Source: Tipula vernalis (Eukaryota > Arthropoda > Insecta > Diptera > Tipulidae). From it: a DNA stretch of 64,000 nucleotides. Below the pieces are notes generated by a model. The model worked only from the letters and a program-made list of their open reading frames with translations. It was not told where the DNA came from and did not search any database. The DNA lies in the NCBI GenBank assembly GCA_958295665.1, contig OY282559.1, forward strand, positions 133,527,241-133,591,240, given 5' to 3'. Positions 33,160-44,300 of the stretch are shown here, piece after piece. The position numbers and the translations under genes are program-made. How positions within the stretch are numbered: the first letter of the stretch is position 1; each line of letters begins with the position of its first letter.

Positions 33160-33559
33160 TTCAGTTATGGTATCATTTGCTAATAAATGTGTGTGGGTAG
33201 GGTATCATTTGCTGGGATGTTTTACATCATATGTACAAGCATGCATTCAAAAGCCTTTCCCCAGCTCGTAATACACCTGATTCAGTGACAAATGGTTTTA
33301 AATATTTGACTCTGCTCGATGATGGTAGTTCTTTTTTGGTTTTAATTAACTCGTATGAATGAATATACTAGCCGAGGTTCTTGTAACTTCGAGCTGGCTA
33401 AGTATGGCGGTACGATCTCTCTTCTGATTAATTTTAGCTTTACATTAATAAAACGACATACGGTAGGCTAACACTCTAACTAGTTTACTAAAATTCGATG
33501 TTTGCTTAATTAAATTATCTTTTATGTTTGGTTTATAAGCATGAGTAGGTAACGATTGA

Positions 33560-34044
33560 CTTTGCATTTCGTCTGAAGTAAATGATTCACCCTTTCCACA
33601 TTTTTTCCAATTATCCGAATTTACTAAGATAAATCGAGACCTTGCAGCTTTCCCGGTTCAATTCTCCTTGAGGCACAATCTGCTGGATTATTTTGGAAGT
33701 CTATATATGTCTATTCATGTTGGTAAGTATTGTTCCCGTTCTGTTGTCGGCTAGTCAGCTAGTCTAAGGCGATGGTGTAGAGTCTGTCCAAGCCACAATT
33801 TCAGCGATTTCAATGTTTAAGGCTTGCTTAATTGACACTTGTTTTACGGGCGCGCGCCGATTTTAGTTTGATGACCGAAAAGCCATATACGACTCCTGAG
33901 TAGGCATATTTCAAAGCATGGAAGAAACCGTATAACATAATCTTGCTGGTGATTAGTTGGATTGATATATCTGCTAACTTTGATATTTTCAATTTTGGGT
34001 AAATTGTCTCGGATTCGCAGCCTATTTTCAGATTTTCTGCCCAT
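33560..34044 (-). pseudogene. BEL/Pao RNase H region fragment
   Basis: In broken frames: YSGVVYGF, KSARP (equivalent to the CAKSRVAP block), and later NNPADCASRRIEPGKL, a hallmark BEL/Pao stretch at the RNase H end (N-P-A-D-x-A-S-R-G). The 66-codon ORF at 33,844-34,044 covers only the upstream part. Not functional. Confidence 0.6.
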
Positions 34045-34132
34045 AAGGTTTGGACGAATATTTTTATTTCGACGGTTACCGCAGTATTAAATAAAGAATT
34101 CCCCTCTTGGTAATGATTGGTTCTTCATTCAA

Positions 34133-34384
34133 CTACACGAATTGGGAATAATCGGTTTTTAGATTCCAATATAATCCTAATACCTTGACAGAATTTGATT
34201 CTTCTTTTTCTAAAACTTCATTTTGATTTATGGGATTACTGATCAACACTCTGCCTTCATTAGCCAACCATTTTCTTAACTGGAGTATTGAATTTGACAA
34301 TATAAAATTTATTTGATCTTTCAAAGTGATAGCATTTTCAGTTGATTCGGCTTCCGTCATCAGTTCATCAATAGTGAAGATCAA
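34133..34384 (-). pseudogene. BEL/Pao RT fragment after the YVDD motif
   Basis: Reads DELMTEAESTENAITLKDQINFIL, LRKWLANEG and VKVLGLYWNLKTD. This matches the segment beginning at the catalytic YVDD-(L/M)-(L/M)-T-G-A, through LRKW-x-SN to (V/T)LGL-x-W. The Asp pair itself reads as I-D-E, so the active site is altered, and the upstream palm is deleted. Confidence 0.7.
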
Positions 34385-34479
34385 TGCCTTGGGAAATTGG
34401 AGGTTGTTTGGATGTCAACTTGGGGTAAATATATACATCAATTTGAATACATGGCTGCACTTTATTCCATGGTGTAATT

Positions 34480-34700
34480 ATTAAAAATACTACTCCTTTG
34501 GTATATCCATTACTCAATATGGCAAGGTTAGCACTACTTCTTTTCAGTCGTAATCTACTTACACAGCTTTCGATGATAAACGGCCCTTGCCGTATAGAGT
34601 CGAAAGATAATCCATATAACTGTTTTTCTTGTCACCCATTTGCAACATTAACCAAGGCTGTGGGTAATAGTGCATTGCTTAAACGAGTGGTGGTTGTATA
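34480..34700 (-). pseudogene. BEL/Pao aspartic protease fragment
   Basis: Reads NALLPTALVNV, FDSIRQGPFIIESC and RLRLKRSSANLAI. BEL proteases read LLPTA-x-V...LDSGS-x-x-(N/S)FI-x-E. The catalytic DSGS is DSIR here and a stop lies between the two parts. The downstream SNGYTKG corresponds to the second half of the domain. Confidence 0.55.
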
Positions 34701-34781
34701 ACCTAATGATTCAACTTCCCTCGATTGAAAAGTCGACATTGCTGCACTGGTGAATTCTCATGGAACAAACTGTGATGCCTT

Positions 34782-35050
34782 TTAATGCAATGTTTGCGTC
34801 GAAATTTCGATTACTCTTCTCTCATCCATGGACTTTCCGTTAAACTTGACACATTCAAAAAATTTGTGTTGTTCCTCAGGACACATTGAACATGATTGCG
34901 ACTGATTCGATACTACATGACTTTTAACTGAACCCTTTGGGTTACTTGGTTGGACGTGAGGACGTCTACTGGTCATCTTCTATGACTTGAATGCATCAAC
35001 TCGTCTGTTCAAAAAATCAAAATACTGCTTGAGTGTTAATGGGTCGTCGA
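34782..35050 (-). pseudogene. BEL/Pao gag C-terminal fragment with CCHC knuckle
   Basis: LTLKQYFDFLNRRVDAF, a stop, a basic linker (MTSRRPHVQPSNPKG), then SCSMCPEEQHKFFECVKFNGKSMDERR. The knuckle is C-x2-C-x4-H-x4-C and is followed by the ER(R/K) stretch typical of BEL gag. Gag packages the genomic RNA. Confidence 0.65.
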
Positions 35051-35055
35051 TAAAG

Positions 35056-35615
35056 AAACCAAAAAAACACAAGTTTTTGTTGATTAGCGCAAAAAACTTA
35101 ATTAGAAATACGTTAAAGCTCTGACTTTCTACTCAGTACTACTCTTCTCACAGAATTGAATTGATATAAAAACCTTCTATAATAAGAGGTTTGCTAAGCT
35201 TTTAAGTAGCTAGATTAACTTTAAAATAATACTTATAGCACACCAACAACTGTACATTCCCAATATAATGTTCATGCCTAGTCAAAATTTCACTAAAGCT
35301 ACGATATTTGGGCTTTCAAATATTTTGGACAGAAGCTTCACGCTGTTGCTTAAACTATTCAAAACTCACAAAAAATGGCTCATGTTTCAAAAGTCAAATG
35401 AAAAGCTTTGGCAACTAAGTTAAATCTAGTTGAATAATTATTTAAAATAACTATTAATTGTTTTTAATAAAAAGCTGCTCAAAGATTTTAGGAGACTTAA
35501 TTGTAAAGCGTTGAATAAAAACTGTTTTCCTGCAGTTTAAACAAAAAGTAACGTTTAGTACCCCAACAATTTTAAATAAAATTATTTACGCTCGACCAAA
35601 AGACCACAGTATTGA
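35056..35615. other. AT-rich spacer
   Basis: Nothing recognised between the BEL gag fragment and the hexanucleotide array. Confidence 0.4.
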
Positions 35616-35627
35616 AATCCTATCAAA

Positions 35628-36042
35628 AATGGTGATGGTCATGGTAATGGTAATGGTAATGGTAATGGTAATGGTAATGGTAATGGTAATGGTAATGGTA
35701 ATGGTAATGGTAATGGTAATGGTAATGGTAATGGTAATGGTAATGGTAATGGTAATGGTAATGGTAATGGTAATGGTAATGGTAATGGTAATGGTAATGG
35801 TAATGGTAATGGTAATGGTAATGGTAATGGTAATGGTAATGGTAATGGTAATGGTAATGGTAATGGTAATGGTAATGGTAATGGTAATGGTAATGGTAAT
35901 GGTAATGGTAATGGCAATGGTAATGGTAATGGTAATGGTAATGGTAATGGTAATGGTAATGGTAATGGTAATGTTAATGTTAATAGTAATAGTAATAGTA
36001 ATACTAATAGTAATAGTAATAGTAATAGTGATAGTAATAGTA
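35628..36042 (+). repeat. (GGTAAT)n then (AGTAAT)n hexanucleotide array, left block
   Basis: About 55 GGTAAT units (only one GGCAAT variant near 35,914), two GTTAAT units, then about ten AGTAAT units with one ACTAAT and one AGTGAT variant. Reading frame GGT-AAT/AGT-AAT is free of stops and continues into the retrotransposon. The right-hand counterpart begins at 39,325. Confidence 0.97.
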
Positions 36043-36443
36043 AAACGGTTGCTGAAGAAATAAATAGTGGCCAAAGTGATATTGCTTCTGAGGTGTCAGT
36101 ACAACATGCATCAAATACAAATTTACACACACAATTAGATGGCGTTGCTCCTACCATAATTCGGAATACAACAACACAATCAGATACATTAACACAACAG
36201 CTTACACATATTTTTCAAAACACGCTTACACAATACACTGGATTAAATCCGACATTAAAACCACAAATACCAAAATTACATACATCAAGGAAACATGCCC
36301 AAACAGTTCACATAATTAACACCAATATTTTACCTGCTTGTGTTGGTGCAAATGCAACATTTGATGAGATTCAATATTTTGTATACTGTGCTGCTGTGAC
36401 TGCGGTTAAATTTATGGGTGGTACAGTTAACAATCCCAATTAG
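36043..36443 (+). pseudogene. Dong/R4-like ORF, N-terminal part
   Basis: In frame with the upstream array (Asn-Ser repeats) and then KTVAEEINSGQSD, a Thr/Gln/Asn-rich stretch, KLHTSRKHAQTVHIINTNIL, and FDEIQYFVYCAAVTAV, ending at TAG. The next codons continue the same frame as the following part, so the TAG is a nonsense mutation. No ATG precedes it in this frame within the element; the first candidate start is unclear. The function of this region in the clade is nucleic-acid binding by inference only. Confidence 0.6.
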
Positions 36444-36449
36444 CCTAAC

Positions 36450-37118
36450 GTGTCACCTTTGATGCCAGGTTTTGAGCGCAGATTGCAGGGTAAGATTGAC
36501 AGAATTCGTCAGGATCCGGGTCGTCTCCAGCAATATAAGTTAGGAAATCGATCAAGGAGACTGGTAAGGCTCGTCACAAATGTTACACAGAAAGCCCAAA
36601 TACATTCAACACACGAACCTTTAAATAACACAATCATTCAGTACATAGATACCCTAACACAAAAACTCTCGGCTTTGTCCGGTCGTATTGCACGGAACAA
36701 AATATTCTCACAAAATGGGGGAACGTTCTATAGAAAACTTGCAAAGCACGATACAGAGAACACTGATGCACAGCCTCCTTCATCTGCAGATTTACACAGG
36801 TTTTGGTCTGGAGTCTGGGAAACAGGTGTCTCACGTAATAGTGAGGCATCTTGGATCACAGATGAGGCGACCAGAACACGCAATATTCCACAGATGATTT
36901 TCCCATGTATCACACAAAACACACTTACAGACATCATAAATCATACACATAATTGGAAAGCCCCCGGTACAGATAAAATTCAAAATTATTGGTACAAGAA
37001 ATTCGTAAGTGTGCATCCGTATTTAACTCAACATATAAACAAATGTATAACAAATCCGCAGGAGATGCCCGATTTTTTAACAGACGGGATTTACGTATAT
37101 GTTACCGAAACAAAATAA
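36450..37118 (+). pseudogene. Dong/R4-like ORF, pre-RT region
   Basis: Same frame as the preceding part. Contains MPGFERRLQGKIDRIRQD, YKLGNRSRRLVRLV, LSALSGRIARNKIFSQNGGTFYRKL, FWSGVWET and NHTHNWKAPGTDKIQNYWYKKF. The W-K-(A/T)-PG-x-DK-(I)-x-N-(Y/F)-W motif is the start of the RT domain in this clade. A frame change at about 37,095 ends it; the true continuation is IYVYVT/YMLPKQNN. Confidence 0.7.
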
Positions 37119-38489
37119 TGTCACGGATCCATCCAAATACAGCCCGATCACATGTTTACATACAATATACAAGATAATTACAACATGCATTTCGCACCGC
37201 ATACATAAACATATAACAGATCATAATGTATTAGCGGAGCAACAAAAAGGATGCCAGAGTCACAAGGGTGTAAAGAGCAATCAATCATTGACTCAGTGGT
37301 ACTTAAACAAGCGCATACTAAGAAGCACAATCTGTTTACAACGTTTATAGATTACCAAAAAGCCTTTGACTCTGTTCCTCACTCATGGTTGGTGAAGGTT
37401 TTGCAGTTGTACAAAATTAATCCTGATATCCTTCTTTTTCTGCAGCATGCCATGAGCCATTGGAGAACGACCCTACAACTGTCTTTTAATAATTGCAAAA
37501 TTACAGCAAAACAAATACAAATTAGAAGAGGTCTATTTCAGGGAGACTCTTTGAGCTCTCTCTGGTTTTGCCTCTCTCTAAATCCACTCTCAAACATTAT
37601 AAACAATCGCAATTACGGATATAAAGTTAAACACAACACACAAGTTTTACATACAATATCCCACTTGATGTATATGGATGATATTAAACTGTACGCATCA
37701 ACAAAAACACATATCCAGTCACTAACACAAATAGCACATACATTTTCCAATGACATCAAAATGCAGCTTGGTTTGGTCAAGTGCAGGACACAGCTAATTA
37801 GCGGAGGGCGACAGGCGTTTGGGGGTATCGAACTTGAGGATGGTTCGTTAATTCAATCAATGCAAGAGGGGGATACTTACAAATATCTTGGCTTCCTTCA
37901 ATCTCGCTATATAAATCACACAATTACCAAAACACAAATAATACAAAAATACAAAAACAGACTTACACATATACTCAAAACATACTTAAACTCAAAGAAT
38001 TCATTTAGAACAATAAATATATGCGCAATCCCAATTTTGACATTTACATTTGGTATTATACACTGGACAGAAACTGATCTTCAACCGTTAGAAAGATTAA
38101 CACGTACCTCACTCACAAAATATAGAAATCATCACCCACAATCTGCGATAGAAAGGTTGACCCTACCTAGGAAAATAGGTGGAATAGGCCTAATAGACAT
38201 TTCCAATCTGCATCACAAAATCATACACAAGCTCCGGGAATATTTTTACTCTAAACAAAACACATCACCACTACATAACGCAATAGTTAAAGCAGACACA
38301 AAATACACACCATTAAACTTATGCCATTCTGATAGTTCAAATGAACCCAGTAATATTACTGATCAGGATAAAATGTTAGCATGGTCTCAGAAGTCGCTCC
38401 ACGGAAGGCATCAACATGACCTAAGCCAAATTCATGTCGACAATGAACTGCCGAACAAATGGCTAAGTATTGGAGATGTCTTTCCGTAG
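37099..38489 (+). pseudogene. Dong/R4-like reverse transcriptase
   Basis: DPSKYSPITCLHTIYKIIT (fingers), a frame change near 37,260, then TFIDYQKAFDSVPHSWL (motif A), RRGLFQGDSLSSLWFCLSLNPLS (motif B), and LMYMDDIKLYA (YMDD at 37,671-37,682, intact), KYLGFLQ, and a C-terminal thumb with IERLTLPRKIGGIGLIDI. All catalytic Asp residues are present, unlike the RTs elsewhere in the window. It ends at TAG 38,487 in GDVFP*TEGF, where GAG to TAG is the likely change. Confidence 0.8.
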
Positions 38490-38501
38490 ACTGAAGGATT
38501 C

Positions 38502-39239
38502 ATGCTGGCTATCCAGGATCAGATAATCAACATGCGGAATTATCAGAAATTCATTATACACGATACAAATACGCAATCAGACCGCTGTAGGCGTTGTGGC
38601 AGTGCATCAGAAACCATACAACACATCACTAGTGCTTGCCAATCTCTTGCGCAGGTGGAGTATTTGCACCGACACAATCAGGTATCAAACATAATACACC
38701 AAAAATTAGCAATTAAGTACAACCTCACAAACACAAACAGACCACCGGTACCTTATTACACATATATACCCGAAACAGTTTTGGAAAATGATTATTATAA
38801 ATTATATTATGATAGGAGCATCATCACCGATCACACAATACCACACAATAGACCGGATATTACACTAATAGATACAAGAAACAAAACCACATACATAGTA
38901 GATATCACAATACCAAACACACATAATTTGCAACACAGTTACACCGAAAAAATCACAAAATACACAACATTGGCGAATGAGGTGCGGCAGATGTGGAAAA
39001 TGGACAGTGTCATTACGAAGCCCATTGTACTTTCCTCCACAGGAGTCATACCCCATTCGCTGCACAATAGCATTAATACATTTCAACTACCTAAAAACAC
39101 GCACATGACACTTCAGAAGGCGGTCATTTTGAGCACGTGTAGTTTAGTCCGCAAGCTTCTGAATACACAACCAATCACACACACACAATATCAAACCGCA
39201 CAAATAATTAATACAATAAATCCACCCAACAGCGCCTAA
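38502..39239 (+). pseudogene. Dong/R4-like C-terminal CCHC knuckle and restriction-like endonuclease
   Basis: Same frame as RT across the TAG stop. Carries DRCRRCGSASETIQHITSAC (C-x2-C-x7-H-x4-C), then RPDITLIDTRNKTTYIVDI (P-D at 38,853-38,858; second Asp at 38,901-38,903) and downstream EKITKY. This is the PD-(D/E)xK nuclease layout that cuts target DNA in R2/R4-type elements. A stretch of 245 codons is intact to a natural stop. It is a target-specific nuclease, which suits the microsatellite location. Confidence 0.75.
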
Positions 39240-39324
39240 CTATGCTCTTGTTTCTCTGAAGCCGTTCATAGTAGGTAAAAATCCCAACACAAGCTGAGAG
39301 TGAACCCTTTAATGGGAGAATAGC

Positions 39325-42300
39325 ATAGTAATAGTAATAGTAATAGTAATAGTGATAGTAATAGTAATAGTAATAGTAATAGTAATAGTAATAGCAATGT
39401 TAATGTTAATGTTAATGATAATGCTAATGTTAATATTAATGTTAATGATAATGTTAATGTTAATGTTAATGTTAATGTTAATGTTAATGTTAATGTTAAT
39501 GTTAATGTTAATGTTAATGTTAATGTTAATGTTAATGTTAATGTTAATGTTAATGTTAATGTTAATGTTAATGTTAATGTTAATGTTAATGTTAATGTTA
39601 ATGTTAATGTTAATGTTAATGTTAATGTTAATGTTAATGTTAATGTTAATGTTAATGTTAATGTTAATGTTAATGTTAATGTTAATGTTAATGTTAATGT
39701 TAATGTTAATGTTAATGTTAATGTTAATGTTAATGTTAATGTTAATGTTAATGTTAATGTTAATGTTAATGTTAATGTTAATGTTAATGTTAATGTTAAT
39801 GTTAATGTTAATGTTAATGTTAATGTTAATGTTAATGTTAATGTTAATGTTAATGTTAATGTTAATGTTAATGTTAATGTTAATGTTAATGTTAATGTTA
39901 ATGTTAATGTTAATGTTAATGTTAATGTTAATGTTAATGTTAATGTTAATGTTAATGTTAATGTTAATGTTAATGTTAATGTTAATGTTAATGTTAATGT
40001 TAATGTTAATGTTAATGTTAATGTTAATGTTAATGTTAATGTTAATGTTAATGTTAATGTTAATGTTATATGTTAATGTTAATGTTAATGTTAATGTTAA
40101 TGTTAATGTTAATGTTAATGTTAATGTTAATGTTAATGTTAATGTTAATGTTAATGTTAATGTTAATGTTAATGTTAATGTTAATGTTAATGTTAATGTT
40201 TAATGTTAATGTTAATGTTAATGTTAATGTTAATGTTAATGTTAATGTTAATGTTAATGTTAATGTTAATGTTAATGTTAATGTTAATGTTAATGTTAAT
40301 GTTAATGTTAATGTTTAATGTTAATGTTAATGTTAATGTTAATGTTAATGTTAATGTTAATGTTAATGTTAATGTTTAATGTTAATGTTAATGTTATGTT
40401 ATGTTAATGTTAATGTTAATGTTAATGTTAATGTTAATGTTAATGTTAATGGTTAATGTTAATGTTAATGTTAATGTTAATGTTAATGTTAATGTTAATG
40501 TTAATGTTAATGTTAATGTTAATGTTATGTTAATGTTAATGTTAATGTTAATGTTAATGTTAATGTTAATGGTTAATGGTTAATGTTAATGTTAATGTTA
40601 TGTTATGGTTATGTTAATGTTAATGTTAATGTTAATGTTAATGTTAATGTTAATGTTAATGTTAATGTTAATGTTAATGTTAATGGTTAATGTTAATGTT
40701 ATGTTAATGTTAATGTTAATGTTAATGTTAATGTTAATGTTAATGTTAATGTTAATGTTAATATTAATGTTAATGTTAATGTTAATGTTAATGTTAATGT
40801 TAATGTTAATGTTATTGTTAATGTTTAATGTTATTGTTATTGTTATTGTTAATGTTATGTTAATGTTATGGTTAATGTTAATGTTAATGTTAATGTTAAT
40901 GTTAATGTTAATGTTAATGTTAATGTTATGGTTAATGTTAATGTTAATGTTAATGTTAATGTTAATGTTAATGTTAATGTTAATGTTAATGTTAATGTTA
41001 ATGTTAATGTTAATGTTAATGTTAATGTTAATGTTAATGTTAATGTTAATGTTAATGTTAATGTTAATGTTAATGTTAATGTTAATGTTAATGTTAATGT
41101 TAATGTTAATGTTAATGTTAATGTTAATGTTAATGTTAATGTTAATGTTAATGTTAATGTAATGTTATTGTTAATGTTAATGTTATGTTAATGTTAATGT
41201 TAATGTTAATGTTAATGTTAATGTTAATGTTAATGTTGGTTTGTTGAATGTTAATGTTAATGTTAATGTTAATGTTAATGTTAATGTTAATGTTAATGTT
41301 ATGTTAATGTTAATGTTAATGTTAATGTTAATGTTAATGTTAATGTTAATGTTAATGTTAATGTTAATGTTAATGTTAATGTTAATGGAAATTGGAAATG
41401 GAAATGGAAATGGAGGAATGGGAATGGAATGGAATTGGAAATGGAAATGGAAATGGAATGGAAATGGAAATGGAAATGGAAATGGAAATGGAATGTTAAT
41501 GTTAATGTTAATGTTAATGTTAATGTTAATGTTAATGTTAGGGTTGGTATGTTAATGTTAATGTTAATGTTAATGTTATGTTAATGGTAATGTTAATGTT
41601 AATGTTAATGTTAATGTTAATGTTAATGTTAATGTTAATGTTAATGTTAATGTTAATGTTAATGTGTAATGTTAATGGTTAATGTTAATGTTAATGTTAA
41701 TGTTAATGTTAATGTTAATGTTAATGGTAATGGTAATGGTAATGGTAATGGTATGGGTATGGTAATGGTTATGGTAATGGTAATGGTAATGGTAATGGTA
41801 ATGGTAATGGGTAATGGTAATGGTAATGGTAATGGTAATGGTAATGGGTATGGTAATGGTTGGTAATGGTATGGTATGGTTAATGGTAATGGTAATGGTT
41901 AATGGGTAATGGGTAATGGTAATGGTAATGGGTAATGGTAATGGTAATGGGTAATGGTAATGGTAATGGTAATGGTAATGGTAATGGTAATGGTAATGGT
42001 AATGGTAATGGTAATGGTAATGGTAATGGTAATGGTAATGGTAATGGTAATGGTAATGGTAATGGTAATGGTAATGGTAATGGTAATGGTAATGGTAATG
42101 GTAATGGTAATGGTAATGGTAATGGTAATGGTAATGGTAATGGTAATGGTAATGGTAATGGTAATGGTAATGGTAATGGTAATGGTAATGGTAATGGTAA
42201 TGGTAATGGTAATGGTAATGGTAATGGTAATGGTAATGGTAATGGTAATGGTAATGGTAATGGTAATGGTAATGGTAATGGTAATGGTAATGGTAATGGT

Positions 42301-42528
42301 AATGGTAATGGTAATGGTAATGGTAATGGTAATGGTAATGGTAATGGTAATGGTAATGGTAATGGTAATGGTAATGGTAATGGTAATGGTAATGGTAATG
42401 GTAATGGTAATGGTAATGGTAATGGTAATGGTAATGGTAATGGTAATGGTAATGGTAATGGTAATGGTAATGGTAATGGTAATGGTAATGGTAATGGTAA
42501 TGGTAATGGTAATGGTAATGGTAATGGT
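39325..42528 (+). repeat. right hexanucleotide block: AGTAAT, GTTAAT, GGAAAT, GTTAAT, GGTAAT arrays
   Basis: Order along the strand: about 11 AGTAAT units (one AGTGAT), a short mixed zone, GTTAAT from about 39,396 to 41,385 (uninterrupted for about 600 bases early on, then with ATGTTTAATG, GTTATG and GGTTAATGG slips), GGAAAT at 41,386-41,494, GTTAAT to about 41,725, and GGTAAT to 42,528 (the last 95 or so units perfect). Long ORFs with Met-Leu, Asn-Val or Asn-Gly periods are artefacts. Confidence 0.97.
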
Positions 42529-42559
42529 TATTATTTCTGGTGTAATTTGGCTGGTGTAC

Positions 42560-43205
42560 TAAAAATATTTAGGATACAAGTGGTATTTGATAGATTGATA
42601 ATATTTTTTGAATTACAAGTAGAGGTAAAATTAAATGTTCTACAATTTCCCTTTATAGCAAAAGGTTCATTATCTCTCTTAAGAATATTTTCGCATAATA
42701 TCTCAATTATTACTTTATTTTTTTTACTGCTCTTAAAATAATTTTCTCAAAAATATCATGATTTGTTATAGGATTATTTACGATATACAGTAATAGTGTT
42801 ATAATTCGTAATAATCTTAATTTCTAAAAAATTTAGGGCTTCTTCGGCTGTATTAAATGGCAAATTTTCATTTTGAAATGTATTCGCCAATGTACGCCAT
42901 AGTTGATATTTCTTAGGTATTCCTTTAACATTTTTAAATTATATTCTACATCTAAAATAATTTTACTACTAACGTTTTCATTATTCTTTAAAACTTTGTT
43001 TATTTTATTATTGATTATGGTTAAGTTATTTACTCGTTTTGTAAGTAAATTATATATTTATAATAACCTGCTTGTTATTGTTTTCCAGAACGTTATTTGT
43101 TTTCTGTTTACTAGTGACGAAGTCATCATGGTCGGGGCTTCCCACCATCCATTTTCATGCACAGCCGATAAAATTAAGTGTTCTATAGTTTTTTCTAGGC
43201 TTTAA
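42560..43205 (-). pseudogene. env-like third-ORF relic of an errantivirus-type Gypsy element
   Basis: Positioned directly after integrase. Readable in pieces: a WWEAP block near the start, a stretch rich in Asn, Lys and Leu with coiled-coil-like spacing (LTKRVNNLTIINNKI), and LEIKIITNYNTIT. These resemble parts of errantivirus envelope-like proteins by position and wording. Several stops and a frame change break it; it is not expressible. Weak as a sequence match, better supported by gene order. Confidence 0.4.
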
Positions 43206-43800
43206 ATTTTCAATGAGATTTTGGATTTGTTCTAATTCGTATGATATAAACGGAAAAAGATGATGTACTTTACAACCGTTCATACTGATGAGATGAAGGA
43301 TTCACGATGTCATATTCTCCTATTCGTCTAAGTCAATAGAATTTAGGATTTTAAAATTTCCCGTCCGAAGTTTCGCCTCTCTATTATTTATATTGAGACT
43401 ACCAATGACCTTATGTAATGTTTTGGCATTTATGGAATATTGGATGTACCTGAAATACAGATTTGCCGTGATTGTTATTAATTACGACAGTCGTATTTTT
43501 GTTTTCTTTGACTGTTTCCTTAACATATCAAACAGTTAGCTAAGAGCCCATTCTTTTATTATATTTGACGTAAATAATGTCACCTGGCAAATATTCCTTC
43601 AGGTTCTTATTATAATGGTTTGCTTAACCGAGCGCTTTCAAATTGTTCAGCATCTAAGTTTGGAATACGTCCAAAGAATAATTCGGTTTCTTTCATGTAA
43701 TAAAATGAATCGTATGGTTGTATTCGTTAACGGCTCTTTCCAAAAGCTGTTTGAATGAACGAGGGGGCCTTTCGCTTTTAGGCATCTCATAAAAGTCCAT

Positions 43801-44300
43801 TCACTTCAGTTTTGTAAGGTGGCATAGTGAATACTTTGATGTGGCAGATCGTCGCTCATCATCGATATACATAATTGATGCTGAATTAAGTGATCTTTCG
43901 TTACCTATGACGACTGCCGGAACACAGAAATAAAATAAGATATCCTTGTTAACTGCTGTTAGGACTAGATACTTCTCGGTCGAGAAGATATCCAGATTTA
44001 TGGTATGATTGGGCTGTTCGGGTTTGATATCTTGGAGGACATTTCCGGAAATTAATATTTCCAAATGATCTCTACGCGATTTTCGCAGGGATTATGGTGA
44101 GCACGTTTGTGCTCTTTCAAAATTAGTTGTTTTTGTTGCTCTTCATCTTCGACATCTTCTACCATAGTCTCTGTAATTCGGATTTTACAACTCATGAAGT
44201 GGAGTGGGTAAATGTCTTGAATTTTTTCCATGAGTGATTCTAGGGTGAAGAGTCCTTTGACAATTATTGGGATTCAAATACCTTTTGAAGTTATTGTTAC
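43801..44300 (-). pseudogene. Gypsy integrase relic
   Basis: The upstream part holds HKRAHH-like residues of the HHCC finger after GLFTLESLMEKIQDIYPLHF; the Cys pair is deleted. The 87-codon open stretch begins at the catalytic core: PEQPNHTINLDIFSTEKYLVLTAVNK (first Asp in LDIF). The rest of the core is scrambled after about 30 residues. Downstream to 43,500 there are scraps such as LLERAVNEYNHTIH (end of the core) and DIIYVKYN (C-terminal domain). Confidence 0.65.

Larger units (their letters stand above)
32935..35050 (-). mobile_element. BEL/Pao LTR retrotransposon relic
   Basis: On the minus strand, in the canonical order: end of gag with a CCHC-like knuckle, aspartic protease, RT thumb, RNase H, and integrase zinc-binding domain. 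The RT palm is deleted and the integrase core is missing; many stops and frameshifts. No LTR pair was found. Ordering and motif content fit BEL/Pao better than Gypsy or Copia. Individual parts are listed separately. Confidence 0.75.
36043..39324 (+). mobile_element. Dong/R4-like non-LTR retrotransposon with restriction-like endonuclease, inserted in a TAA-type microsatellite
   Basis: A 3.28-kb element between two hexanucleotide arrays: N-terminal region, RT, C-x2-C-H-C knuckle, and C-terminal PD-(D/E)xK endonuclease, followed by an 85-base 3' UTR without poly(A). The R4/Dong clade has a single ORF with this order, and Dong of silkworm inserts in TAA repeats, so the location fits. Damage is light: in-frame stops at 36,441 and 38,487, and frame changes near 37,095 and 37,260. 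The coding strand is rich in A and C (ACACA words), unlike the flanks. Confidence 0.8.

Noticed and set aside
35586..36157. Long ORFs of Met-Val, Leu-Pro and Ile-Thr repeats on both strands
   Set aside because: They are reading frames of the GGTAAT/AGTAAT arrays, open only because the hexamer has no stop in those frames. The one exception of interest is the frame continuous with the retrotransposon, treated as a finding.
36634..37016. Minus-strand ORFs within the Dong/R4-like element
   Set aside because: Shadows of the plus-strand ORF, without any known domain.
39352..42741. ORFs up to 283 codons of Met-Leu, Asn-Val and Gly-Asn repeats
   Set aside because: Simple-repeat translation with no unique sequence, start context or domain.
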